DNA from: CAWCAW01 sp963793645
GTDB lineage: Bacteria; Actinomycetota; Acidimicrobiia; Acidimicrobiales; UBA8190
Reading direction: 5' to 3'
Length of the DNA stretch: 64,000 nt
Assembly: GCA_963793645.1 (NCBI GenBank)
Contig: CAWCAW010000010.1
Coordinates: 502,367 to 566,366, forward strand
Both the position numbers and the translations under genes were made by a program. Of the stretch, positions 17,300 through 25,346 are shown piece by piece (within the stretch, counting starts at the first letter, position 1; each line of letters starts with the position of its first letter). The notes under the pieces were generated by a model. That model saw nothing but the letters and a program-made list of their open reading frames with translations. It searched no databases and was not told the DNA's origin.

Positions 17300-18511
17300 A
17301 TGTCCAAGCCATCGCGGGTCCGCGTGTCGGGCCCGCTCGTCCCCTACGTCGCCGGGTTCAGGGTTGAACTCGAGGCACAGGGCTATCGGCCGAACGCCGT
17401 GGGGTGTCAGCTGTACGTGCTGGCGCACATGAGCAGGTGGCTCGAGTCCAGGGCCCTCGGTCCCGGAGATCTGACCCCGGACCTGGTGCGGGCGTTCCTC
17501 GTGGACAGACGAGCGGCTGGCTACACCTTGTGGCTGTCCGAGAAGGGCGTGGCGCCGCTGCTCGCGCACCTTCGCTTGGTCGGCGCCGCACCCGTTCCCC
17601 AGCCGTCGGCTCCGCCCGCCATTCCCTCTGAACACCTGCTCGCCGAGTTCCGCTCCTATCTGGTCGACGAACGCGGCCTTGCTGCGGTGACCGTCTGGAG
17701 CGACGTCCACATCGCTCGCCTGTTCCTCGCAACCCGACCGTCGGAGAACCTCAGACTCGAACGGCTCACGCCCGGCGAGATCGTCGCCTTCGTGAAGGAG
17801 CAGTGCGAGCATCGGGCGGCGGCCTACGTGACCACCGGGCTCCGGGCCTTCCTGCGTTTCTGCCACGTGACCGGCCGGACGGCCCGGCCGCTCGTCGACG
17901 CCGTCCCCAAGGTCGCCTCCTGGCGGCTGGCCGGTCTCCCGAAGGCGCTCGAACCCGAAACAGTCAAGGCATTGCTCTTGAGCTGCGACCGGCGGACCAC
18001 CTATGGCCGGCGAGACTTCGCGGTGCTCATGCTCTTGGTCCGCCTCGGGCTGCGCTCCGGCGAAGTCGCCTCGTTGCGCCTCGAGGACGTCGACTGGCGC
18101 GCCGGCGACCTCGTCATCCGCGGCAAGGGGCCCAAGTTCGAACGTCTCCCCCTGCCCGCCGACGTCGGCGAGGCCATAGCGGGCTGGCTCCGTCGTGGAC
18201 GTCCCCGGTGCGCCGCTCGGGAAGTCTTCACACGCGTGCGGGCGCCGCACGGAAGGCTCACTTCCGGAGGGGTCACCGCCATCGTGCGAGCCGCGTGCGT
18301 GCGGGCCGGCGTCCCCGAAGTACATGCCCACCGACTTCGCCACACCGCGGCAACCGAGATGCTGCGCGCCGGGGCTGGATTGACCGAGATCGGCCAGGTG
18401 CTTCGGCACCAGAGCGTGCTCACGACGGCCATCTACGCCAAGGTCGATCGGACCGGGCTGCGCGAGCTCGCATCGACATGGCCAGCGGAGCGACGGACGG
18501 TGGAGCCATGA
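17300..18511 (+). CDS. ritA: RIT tyrosine recombinase A
   Basis: A 403-residue tyrosine recombinase. The N-terminal ~200 residues are SAM-like core-binding helices, longer than in XerC/D. The catalytic domain has Arg I in RLGLRSGEVASLRLEDVDW, the H-x-L-R-H box in VHAHRLRHTAATEML, then LRHQSVLTTAIYAKVDR, which gives the last His and the nucleophile Tyr. The start ATG 17300 follows GAAGAGGAGGCAGCG, a strong ribosome binding site. It is the first gene of the trio and its stop overlaps the next start by four bases. The three proteins probably act together on the 90-bp ends; the division of labour is not known. Confidence 0.92.
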   Translation: MSKPSRVRVSGPLVPYVAGFRVELEAQGYRPNAVGCQLYVLAHMSRWLESRALGPGDLTPDLVRAFLVDRRAAGYTLWLSEKGVAPLLAHLRLVGAAPVPQPSAPPAIPSEHLLAEFRSYLVDERGLAAVTVWSDVHIARLFLATRPSENLRLERLTPGEIVAFVKEQCEHRAAAYVTTGLRAFLRFCHVTGRTARPLVDAVPKVASWRLAGLPKALEPETVKALLLSCDRRTTYGRRDFAVLMLLVRLGLRSGEVASLRLEDVDWRAGDLVIRGKGPKFERLPLPADVGEAIAGWLRRGRPRCAAREVFTRVRAPHGRLTSGGVTAIVRAACVRAGVPEVHAHRLRHTAATEMLRAGAGLTEIGQVLRHQSVLTTAIYAKVDRTGLRELASTWPAERRTVEP

Positions 18512-19434
18512 CCGGGCTAGAAGTCGCGCTGCAGGACTACCTGGATCTTCGGCGGTCAATGGGGTTCAAGCTCGTCCGCGCCGAAAAGCTGCTCGGACAG
18601 TTCGTCATCCACTGCGGAGCCGTCGGTGCTGACGTCGTGACAGCCGAGGTGGCGCTTCAATGGGTGACACTCCCGGTGGATGCGAGCCCAAGCTGGGTGA
18701 GCCACCGGCTCTGCGTTGTGCGCGGCTTCTCCCGGCACCTCGCTTTGATTGACGAGCGCAACGAAGTCGTCCCGACGAGCCTCGTCCCGCACCGGGCAAC
18801 CCGGGCGACGCCCTACCTCTACACAGAAGACGAGGTCAGGGCGCTGATGGCGGCGGCAGGCACGCTTCGTGCGCCCATCCGCCAAGCGACCTTCGAGGTC
18901 ATCGTCGGCCTGTTGTGGTCCACTGGCATGCGTGTCGGCGAGGCCCTCGGACTCGACCGCGGCGATGTGGACCTGGCCCATGGGGTGCTCACCGTCCGGG
19001 AGGCCAAGTTCGGAAAGACCCGCGAGCTGCCTGTCCATGAGGCCACGGTTGTGGCACTGGGCGCCTACGCCAAGCAGCGCGACCGGCTGTGCCCTCTCGC
19101 CGCAACGCCGGCGTTCTTCGTCTCAGCAGCCGGGAGACGCGTCCGCTACGACAACTTCCACCAGACCTGGTTGAAGCTCGTCAAGCAGGCCGGTCTCGTC
19201 CGGCGGTCGTCGTCGTGCCGGCCGCGGCCGCATGATTTGAGACACAGCTTTGCTGTGCGGACGCTTATCGGCTGGTATCGAGACGGTGTCGACGTGGATG
19301 CCCGCATCCCCAAGCTGTCCACCTACCTGGGACATGTCCATCCGGCCAACACGTACTGGTACTTGTCGGCCGCCCCCGAGCTGCTCGGGTTGGCGGCGCA
19401 GCGCCTCGAGGCCGACACGGAGGTGACGCCATGA
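18508..19434 (+). CDS. ritB: RIT tyrosine recombinase B
   Basis: A 308-residue tyrosine recombinase. The start is the ATG overlapping the ritA stop, although the frame is open for 700 bases upstream; MTGLEVALQDYLDLRRSMGFK is a normal core-binding start. The catalytic parts are Arg I in STGMRVGEALGLDRGDVDL, H-x-L-R-H in RPHDLRHSFAVRTLIGW, and LGHVHPANTYWYLSA with the Tyr. A 13-residue insert (YRDGVDVDARIPK) between boxes is a trait of this RIT subclass. The phage-like size and strict coupling to both neighbours show it is made in step with them. Confidence 0.9.
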   Translation: MTGLEVALQDYLDLRRSMGFKLVRAEKLLGQFVIHCGAVGADVVTAEVALQWVTLPVDASPSWVSHRLCVVRGFSRHLALIDERNEVVPTSLVPHRATRATPYLYTEDEVRALMAAAGTLRAPIRQATFEVIVGLLWSTGMRVGEALGLDRGDVDLAHGVLTVREAKFGKTRELPVHEATVVALGAYAKQRDRLCPLAATPAFFVSAAGRRVRYDNFHQTWLKLVKQAGLVRRSSSCRPRPHDLRHSFAVRTLIGWYRDGVDVDARIPKLSTYLGHVHPANTYWYLSAAPELLGLAAQRLEADTEVTP

Positions 19435-20420
19435 GTGCCCTGGCCCCCACACTCGAGGCGTTCTTCACCGAGCGGCTCATGGCCCAGCGCCGAGCCAGCC
19501 CCCACACCATCGCCGCCTACCGGGACACGTTCTGCCTCCTGCTCGCCTTCGTCGAGCGCAAGACGGGCAAGGCCCCGGCGAAGCTTCAGCTCGAGGACCT
19601 CGACGCCCCGTTGGTGGCGGGGTTCTTGGACCACCTCGAACGCGAGCGCGGCAACAGTCCGCGGACAAGGAACGCCCGGCTCGCCGCCGTGCACTCCCTC
19701 TTCCGGTTCGCGGCGCTCCGCCATCCCGAGCACGCCGGGGTGATCGAGCGGGTGCTCGCCATCCCTGCGAAGCGGTTCGAGCGGAATATCGTGTCGTTCC
19801 TCTCCGACACCGAGGTCGACGCCCTCCTCGGGGCTCCGGACCGCAGCACGTTCCTCGGCCGTCGTGATGGCGCCCTTCTGCTCACGGCAGTCCAGACCGG
19901 TCTGCGGGTGTCCGAGCTGGCCGGCCTGTGCTGCGGCGACGTCGTCCTCGACACTGGCGCGCACGTGCGATGCCTCGGCAAGGGTCGAAAGGAGCGAGCG
20001 ACGCCACTTACCGCCCGAACTGTCGACGCGCTGCGTGCGTGGCTCGCCGAACGGGGCGGAGCGCCCGAGGACCCATTGTTCCCCACCAGGACGGGACGGA
20101 GGATCAGCCGCTACGGCGTCGCCGCAATAGTCCACCGTCACGTCGCTACCGCTGAGGCGGCATGCGCATTGCTGGCGACGAAAACAGTCACACCCCACGT
20201 GCTCCGGCACACCTGCGCCATGCGGCTCCTACACGCGGGCGTTGACACCACAGTCATCGCGCTCTGGCTCGGCCATGAGGGTGTGGAGACCACCCAGATG
20301 TACGTGCACGCCGACCTCACGTTGAAGGAGAGGGCCCTGGCTCGCACCACACCGATCGGCGCCGCGCCCGGCCGCTATCAGCCGCCTGATGAACTCCTCG
20401 CGTTCCTCGAGGCTCTGTGA
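19431..20420 (+). CDS. ritC: RIT tyrosine recombinase C
   Basis: A 329-residue tyrosine recombinase overlapping ritB by ATGA. The N-terminal core-binding region is LEAFFTERLMAQRRASPHTIAAYRDTF. The catalytic residues are in QTGLRVSELAGLCCGDV (Arg I), TPHVLRHTCAMRLLHAG (H-x-L-R-H) and LGHEGVETTQMYVHADL (His and Tyr). The C-terminal tail after the Tyr is ~40 residues (RTTPIGAAPGRYQPPDEL). The gene ends within two bases of the right inverted repeat, so no space is left for cargo. It is close to XerC-like enzymes in layout, but its place in the trio sets it apart. Confidence 0.92.
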   Translation: MSALAPTLEAFFTERLMAQRRASPHTIAAYRDTFCLLLAFVERKTGKAPAKLQLEDLDAPLVAGFLDHLERERGNSPRTRNARLAAVHSLFRFAALRHPEHAGVIERVLAIPAKRFERNIVSFLSDTEVDALLGAPDRSTFLGRRDGALLLTAVQTGLRVSELAGLCCGDVVLDTGAHVRCLGKGRKERATPLTARTVDALRAWLAERGGAPEDPLFPTRTGRRISRYGVAAIVHRHVATAEAACALLATKTVTPHVLRHTCAMRLLHAGVDTTVIALWLGHEGVETTQMYVHADLTLKERALARTTPIGAAPGRYQPPDELLAFLEAL

Positions 20421-20508
20421 TTATGTAGACAAGCTCACGCCGCGCACCGCCGCTGCCAGGGGTTCCCGTCGACAGTCCACATAACCCTGCGTTCCACATA
20501 ATGGAGTT
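20419..20508 (-). repeat. right 90-bp terminal inverted repeat of RIT element
   Basis: A perfect reverse complement of 17154-17243. It begins at the ritC stop codon and ends with CCACATAATGGAGTT. Confidence 0.95.
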
Positions 20509-20533
20509 TATGAGGAATTCCTCATAAACTCCA
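20502..20533. repeat. 32-bp perfect palindrome at the RIT right junction
   Basis: TGGAGTT (20502-20508) and AACTCCA (20527-20533) flank the 18-base palindrome TATGAGGAATTCCTCATA. The left arm is the outer end of the RIT inverted repeat and the right arm is host transposase sequence. No equivalent 18-base centre exists at the left junction, so it came in with, or was made by, the insertion. Confidence 0.9.
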
Positions 20534-21014
20534 CAAGATCCGCAACGTCGAGTCCAAGCTGCCCGACGACGTCGCCCGCGTCGTGGTGCGCGAGATGCGA
20601 GCCGCGTATCGCAACCCCGACGCCCTCGTTGCCCAGGGAGCGCTCGAGGCCCTCGCCAAGCGCATCGAGCGCCAGCACCCCGGCGCGGCGGCTTCCTTGC
20701 GTGAGGGACTCGCCGAAACCCTCACCATCGCCCGACTCGGTGTGCCTCCGACCCTGGCGCGCACGTTCCGGTCGACCAACGCCATCGAGTCGATGATCGA
20801 GATCTGCCGGGATCACTCGCGCAACGTGAAGCGTTGGCGGGACGGTCAGATGGTCCTGCGCTGGTGTGCGGCGGGAATGCTCGAAGCCAAGAGACAGTTC
20901 CGGCGCGTGAACGGGCACCTGCATTTGAAGGCCCTCCGCGCCGCTCTCGATCAGCTCGTTGGGGAGACAGTTACACCCCGTCACTACACTCCGAACAAGG
21001 AGGTGGCCGCGTAG
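20534..21014 (+). pseudogene. IS256-family transposase, C-terminal part
   Basis: The continuation of the split transposase: HKIRNVESKLPDDVARVVV, then the catalytic Glu region TFRSTNAIESMIE, CRDHSRNVKRWRDGQMVLRWC and the helical tail RRVNGHLHLKALRAAL, typical of the family C-terminus. Stop TAG lies at 21012-21014. It has no start of its own with a ribosome binding site. In frame with 16280-17160 once the RIT element is removed. Confidence 0.9.
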
Positions 21015-21065
21015 CTCAATAGCTCGGGGCCGTCACCCAGGTTCCACACGGAACGGGACATCCTC

Positions 21066-21073
21066 CTCAGCTC
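21066..21073 (+). repeat. right 8-bp target site duplication of IS256-family element
   Basis: CTCAGCTC, the same as 16161-16168. Confidence 0.9.
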
Positions 21074-21415
21074 TATTCTGGGACGATTGCCGTTGCCGTT
21101 CAGTTAAGTCAATCCTCATCGAGGCCAGCCCAGGTTGACTTTGAGACGTCCAACGGCCCAAGTGGCGGGACGTATGACACATATTTCATCGGGGACGCCG
21201 CCGCCTTCAGCCCGAGTTCGGGCACCGTCACCTTCGCTGTTGGTCAGACGACCGCGGTGATCTCGTTCTCCGCCGGCGTCGCCCATCCCAGTGGCTGCCC
21301 CATTGGCATACCTGCCAGCAATTGCTTCCCAGAACTCACCGTCACCCTCTTGAACCCGGTGAACGCGCTGTTCGGTGCGGTGTCGTCCACAACCGTGGGA
21401 TACGACGGCAGTTAG
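21074..21415 (+). pseudogene. secreted FnIII/Calx-beta-like protein, 3' part
   Basis: Reading on from CTC at 16166-16168, this segment gives YSGTIAVAVQLSQSSS, then VDFETSNGPSGGTYDTYFIGD, GTVTFAVGQTTAVISFSAGV and LTVTLLNPVNALFGAVSSTT, ending at TAG 21413-21415. The alternation, the V-T-F-x-x-G-Q-T turn and the final strand are those of a Calx-beta-like domain, which binds Ca2+ or polysaccharide in other secreted proteins. No stop or shift interrupts the 113 codons, so the insertion is probably recent. It has no independent start signal. Confidence 0.85.
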
Positions 21416-21465
21416 CTACCCACGATCACTTATGCCTTCGCGCGCCGATCCCATCTCGTCGTGAA

Positions 21466-23259
21466 TCACTTCGTCCCCCTTGCCAAGGCGCTCCTTCTGC
21501 CTCGCAGCGTTTCACTCACATAGGTGAAGGAAGAAGCCGGCGTCGCCACGTTGATTCCTCCGGGTGTCGTCACGGTGATCCCGACCGTGCCCGAAGCATC
21601 CGCCGCCGGGACCCTGGCGTGTACCCGGGTGCCCGCTGCGTTCACCGTCACCCTCGTGGCAGGGGTTCCGCCCAAGGTCACCGACTTGGTTCCCTCTAAC
21701 GACGATCCAATGATCGTCACCTTGGTTCCTCCGGCCTCAGGTCCGGAGTCGGGACGGACTGCGGTGATTGTCGGTGTCGGTTGTGAAATGGTCAGCGTGT
21801 ACGTACGTGTGACGGCCTCTTGTGTGTGGGTTGATGACGAGGTGTCCTCGACTTCTACGGTGAAGGGGAACGTCCCTCCCACTTTGGGCTTCCCGGTGAT
21901 CACGCCGGCCGACGTCAGAACAACACCACGGGGGAGCGTCCCTGCCACCAACGACCACACATAGGGCGAGTTTCCGTTACTGGCGGCCAGGGTCGTGGAG
22001 TACTTCGCTTTGACGCCACCGACCGGAACCGACGCCGTAGTGATCTGCAGGGATGGTGCCGAAGACAGCGCCTTGAGGTGCAAGAAGAGGTTGAGACCGT
22101 CGGGCGAGACCGCCGTACCGGAGTAATCGGATATCAACGCGTAGTTGTCCCCCCCACCCCCGAGGGCGGCGCAACTGGTGGTGGTGTTCCCGAGCACCCA
22201 CCAACCCCAGGCCAGGTAACTGACGCCGTTCTCGTCAGCCCAGTTCATAAATGTTTGATCGAAGGTGGTCAGGCCTGATGGTGATGTCGGAGGGTCGCCA
22301 CAGTCGTAGCCCTGGTCGAACTCACCGGTGACCACGGGCACATGGGCGGCCACAGTGGCGATGGTGTTGTTCCAGCAGACGCTGCTGTCGCACGATTCCC
22401 CGTAGTAGTTGTGGAACGACGCCGCCAACTGATTGTCGGGGTCGGACGGTTCGTTGGCGATCCAACCGCTGAGATCATTGGCGTAGCTCAAGCCGCCGAG
22501 GAGTATGGGCTGATTGGCCCCTGTCGCCCGAATAGCAGTCACCAGGGCCTGCATCCCCGCCGCCACGTAGGTGTCGCTGTCGTTGACGGTGCTGCCGTCA
22601 CTGGCGACCGGAACCGCGCATCCGCCGTTGCGCCAGCACGACCAGCTCACCGCCAGTGCCGAGTCCCCGTTGCCGGCCGGAGAATAGGGCTCGTTGAATG
22701 CGTCGAATACGACGGCCGGGTTGTCCTCGAAGACGGTTGCCACCGACGTCCAAAAGGCCACCGAGTGGTCATCGGGCATGGGCCTCTGACCGTCCGCGTT
22801 CAGAGACCCGGGCGCGCTCCAGTGCAGATCGAGGATGACGTACAACCCCGCCGCATTTAGGTCGGCAACCCAAGACTCGATGGCCCCTTGGTACCCCGCT
22901 TGGGTGCCGTACGACGGTTGTCCGTTGAGTCCCAACCAACAGTCCTCGTTCAAGGGAACCCGCACGGCATCGGCGTCCCACGACGCGATCCCAAGAGCGG
23001 TGGCCTCTGTCAACGGTTGTGAGGAGTAGCCCCATCCTTCATCGCAGGCGTACTCGGTACTGGGGGCATTGACGCCGAGCAACCGGATCGTCTCGCCTGC
23101 GCCGTTGACGAAATGGTTGCCCGAGATGGCGATGGAGAGCGCCGGTCCGGCACTGCCCGGGCTAGCCCCCGCCCACCCGTAGGCGATGGTGGTGATGGCG
23201 AACCCCAAGACAAAGATGAGGCGCCCCGTCGTTCCCCTTGTGCGCACGCGCTGCCGCAT
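21466..23259 (-). CDS. secreted GH5 glycoside hydrolase with Ig-like and IPT/TIG domains
   Basis: A 597-residue secreted enzyme. The signal peptide is at ~12-35 (GRLIFVLGFAITTIAYGWAG). The GH5 (cellulase-type) TIM barrel covers ~40-390: the FVNGAGETIRLLGVNAPSTEY start, LDLHWSAPG, the acid/base Glu at ~180 in VVFDAFNEPYSP, and the nucleophile Glu at ~303 in VPVVTGEFDQGYD. A He_PIG-like Ig domain follows (YVWSLVAGTLPRGVVLTSAG), then an IPT/TIG domain (ITAVRPDSGPEAGGTKVTIIGSSL). It probably cuts a beta-linked glucan or mannan outside the cell. It lies just downstream of the GH76 gene on the same strand with ~70 bases between, so the two may be co-expressed. Confidence 0.9.
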   Translation of the reverse strand: MRQRVRTRGTTGRLIFVLGFAITTIAYGWAGASPGSAGPALSIAISGNHFVNGAGETIRLLGVNAPSTEYACDEGWGYSSQPLTEATALGIASWDADAVRVPLNEDCWLGLNGQPSYGTQAGYQGAIESWVADLNAAGLYVILDLHWSAPGSLNADGQRPMPDDHSVAFWTSVATVFEDNPAVVFDAFNEPYSPAGNGDSALAVSWSCWRNGGCAVPVASDGSTVNDSDTYVAAGMQALVTAIRATGANQPILLGGLSYANDLSGWIANEPSDPDNQLAASFHNYYGESCDSSVCWNNTIATVAAHVPVVTGEFDQGYDCGDPPTSPSGLTTFDQTFMNWADENGVSYLAWGWWVLGNTTTSCAALGGGGDNYALISDYSGTAVSPDGLNLFLHLKALSSAPSLQITTASVPVGGVKAKYSTTLAASNGNSPYVWSLVAGTLPRGVVLTSAGVITGKPKVGGTFPFTVEVEDTSSSTHTQEAVTRTYTLTISQPTPTITAVRPDSGPEAGGTKVTIIGSSLEGTKSVTLGGTPATRVTVNAAGTRVHARVPAADASGTVGITVTTPGGINVATPASSFTYVSETLRGRRSALARGTK

Positions 23260-23331
23260 CTTTCATAGCCCCCATGCCGTCGATGTATGCACTTTGCACG
23301 GACCGTAGCCCTGATGGATCAGCGCTGGTGC

Positions 23332-24583
23332 CTACGGCCGGGCCGTACTCCCGGCGAGTAGGCCGTAAATCTCGACCATCGGGGCCGTTCCATTCACGCC
23401 GTTGGTCTCTCCGTTTTGGAGGAACAGTCCGCTCGAGGCGCGTCTGTGTCCACATGTACGTGGCGTAGGCCTGGGCTTCGGTGCTGTAAGCGCTGTTTGG
23501 TTGGACCTGGCCGAGCACGAACAAATCACGAAAGTAGATGGCATTGAACGCCGGGCCTTGGCTTTGCAGCGTGGTCCCAGTTCCGAAGTACGCCACCGCG
23601 GCTTCGGCGGTGTTCTCGGCCGCGGTCAAATAGCTCGGCGTACCCGTGATTTGATAGAGGATCACCCCCGCACCGATCATTGCGCCCTGGTTATAGCTCC
23701 AGATCGTGGTGTTCACACTGCCGCCGGGGTTGACATGGTCATCGTAAAGACCACTCGACGTTGATGATGTGAGACAGGCATTGACCCATTGATACATCTT
23801 GGTGGCCCAGGCCAGGTCGGAGGAGTCCTTGGTCAGCTGGTACAGCTCCAAGCCGACCTCGGCGCCGGCGGCGTTGGCCGTGGTGTTGCGCTCGCTGCCA
23901 GAGACGTCTTCCCAGAACACCCCGCCCGGACAACCGTCGGTCTGACTCGTGTCCCAGCCGCTCACGATGAAGTTGAACGTGTCTTGGGCCAAGGTGAGGT
24001 CGGTTGAATTCGCCGTGAGCTCATAGCCATCCAGCAGGTCCAAGGCGGACCAGGCGTTGTCGTCGTAGTACGTGTTACCCCCGGGGCCCTTCGGTTTTGC
24101 CACCGCCGATTCGAACGCCCGGGGTTGGCTCGCTCCGGCGGGACTGATTTCACGGAGATCTGCGTAGGAGAGCAACCCACTGACCCGGGCCGTGACAGCT
24201 GAGGCGTAGCTCGAGCCACCGGGGCTTGCCGCTAAGTACTCAGTGCCGGCCATGGCGTTGGTGAACGGCCACAGACACGAGTAGGGATCACAACTACTGG
24301 AGGGCAACCCTTGGTAGAGCTGCGCGGAAGATTCATAGAGATTCGCCTGAAGCGCCTGATAGCTCGCCGCGGCCTCCTGTTCGTCGGTCGCCGTGGTGGT
24401 GCCCGATGTCGCTTCGTTGACATGAGCCGATTGCGATGCAGCGGCGGCCGCGCTCGAGGCGCCCAACGCCAAGGACCCGATGGATCCTGCTGCCCACAGG
24501 GCGACGATGGCACCCGCCACGCTTCGGGGCGTCCTCGGCGGGCGGATAACCCGGGAACGGACATTCTGCCTTATGTTTCTCAT
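23332..24583 (-). CDS. GH76 family secreted alpha-1,6-mannanase-like protein (frameshifted near C-terminus)
   Basis: A secreted GH76 (alpha/alpha-barrel) protein of about 416 residues. The signal peptide is at ~20-47 (SVAGAIVALWAAGSIGSLALG). The catalytic region holds TYYDDNAWSALDLLDGYEL with the paired Asp, followed by GGVFWEDVSGSERNTTANA and IWSYNQGAMIGAGVILYQ. A one-base shift at about 23440 breaks the frame after YATYMWTQT. The correct continuation (SSGLFLQNGETNGVNGTAP, ending GLLAGSTARP) is in another frame and stops at 23332. Without correction the frame runs on over the GH5 start to 23162. It is likely to act on mannan in concert with the GH5 enzyme; alpha-mannan specificity is inferred from the family. 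Confidence 0.85.
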
Positions 24584-24974
24584 GGCAACCCTTCTTCGCA
24601 GACATGACTCGGCCTCGACATGCTGTCATAGCCAACCGACCTGCGCCCTTGTCGTCGGAGACGTACCTCCCGGTTCCTCGGCGGCCACTCGCAGCTCCTT
24701 GGATTGGAGTGATTCCGCCCATTTCGGGCCAATAATCGCCGGGCCTGACTCTCGCTACCCCGGGCATTTGTCGCTCGGTTCGCGCTGCATCTTCAGGAGC
24801 ACACAGCCGCGAGGTCGGACGACACCATTGCCATCGAGATCTCTGCACTGTTCACCCGTTGTGCCCAGGGCAGCTCGTTCGTCCTTCCTGAGGTCGAGTT
24901 CTGGGCCAAAGCGACGCGGGTGCTGCTCGGTCGCGCCCACTACGATGACCAACCTCGCTAGCTCAGGAGGAAGC
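24584..24974. other. intergenic region, no gene seen
   Basis: The region between the divergent GH76 gene and the SnoaL-like gene. No convincing coding sequence, repeat or RNA gene is visible. GGAGGAAGC at its right end is the ribosome binding site for the GTG at 24975. Confidence 0.55.
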
Positions 24975-25346
24975 GTGGACATTGGTGCTGTTGTTGCCGC
25001 CTATTGCTCCGCATGGAATGAGCCTGACGAGGCCACTCGGCGCCAGGTGCTGGAATCGGTCTGGGCCGACAGTGGCACCTACTGCGATCCGACGGCCACG
25101 ATAGAAGGAAGAGAGGCGCTCGTCGCCCACATAGGCGCGTTGCACATTGCCATGCCCGGCCACACCATCGACCCCGTGACCGGTGTCGACGAGCACGACG
25201 GCCATCTGCGTTTCGGATGGGTCATGCATGGCCCGGACGGTTCGGTAATACTCGAAGGCATCGACTACGGACGCTTGGCAGATGACGGGCGCATTCAGCA
25301 GATAGTTGGCTTTTTCGGACCTTTCCCGACCCTGGACCCATCGTGA
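24975..25346 (+). CDS. SnoaL-like / nuclear transport factor 2 family protein
   Basis: A 123-residue NTF2-like cone protein: VVAAYCSAWNEPDEATRRQVLESVW, DSGTYCDPTATIEGREALVAHI and GHLRFGWVMHGPDGSVILEGIDYGRL, the standard layout for SnoaL-like proteins. GTG 24975 is chosen over ATG 24945 because AGGAGG lies 4 bases upstream. The family includes polyketide cyclases, isomerases and small binding proteins. Its stop overlaps the start of the FAD monooxygenase by four bases, so the two are coupled and may act on one substrate; that is inference from position. Confidence 0.85.
   Translation: MDIGAVVAAYCSAWNEPDEATRRQVLESVWADSGTYCDPTATIEGREALVAHIGALHIAMPGHTIDPVTGVDEHDGHLRFGWVMHGPDGSVILEGIDYGRLADDGRIQQIVGFFGPFPTLDPS

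Larger units (their letters stand above)
17161..20526 (+). mobile_element. RIT element (recombinase in trio)
   Basis: A ~3.37-kb element with three tyrosine recombinase genes in one direction, each overlapping the next by ATGA, enclosed by perfect 90-bp inverted repeats. That is the published definition of RIT elements. AACTCCA stands on both sides (17154-17160 and 20527-20533), and removal of the element with one copy restores the host transposase frame exactly. The right edge carries extra sequence outside the inverted repeat, forming a 32-bp palindrome with the host flank. All three recombinases look intact, so the element may be active. Confidence 0.92.
16169..21065 (+). mobile_element. 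IS256-family insertion sequence carrying a nested RIT element
   Basis: The element is bounded by imperfect inverted repeats. The left end begins GAGGTTGTCCCG and the right end, read inward on the other strand, begins GAGGATGTCCCG, with further agreement (GTGGAA, GTG, CGG, CCC) over about 40 bases. Perfect 8-bp target duplications flank it. Without the RIT insertion (about 3.37 kb) the IS is about 1.5 kb, the normal size for this family. It sits in frame-breaking position inside a secreted FnIII/Calx-beta-like gene. Its only gene is the DDE-type transposase, itself split, so the element cannot move without help in trans or precise RIT excision. Confidence 0.9.

Noticed and set aside
17300..20420. 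Recombinases as chromosomal XerC/XerD or phage integrases
   Set aside because: Three overlapping genes enclosed by 90-bp inverted repeats and inserted in a transposase fit a RIT element. No phage genes or tRNA attachment site are present.
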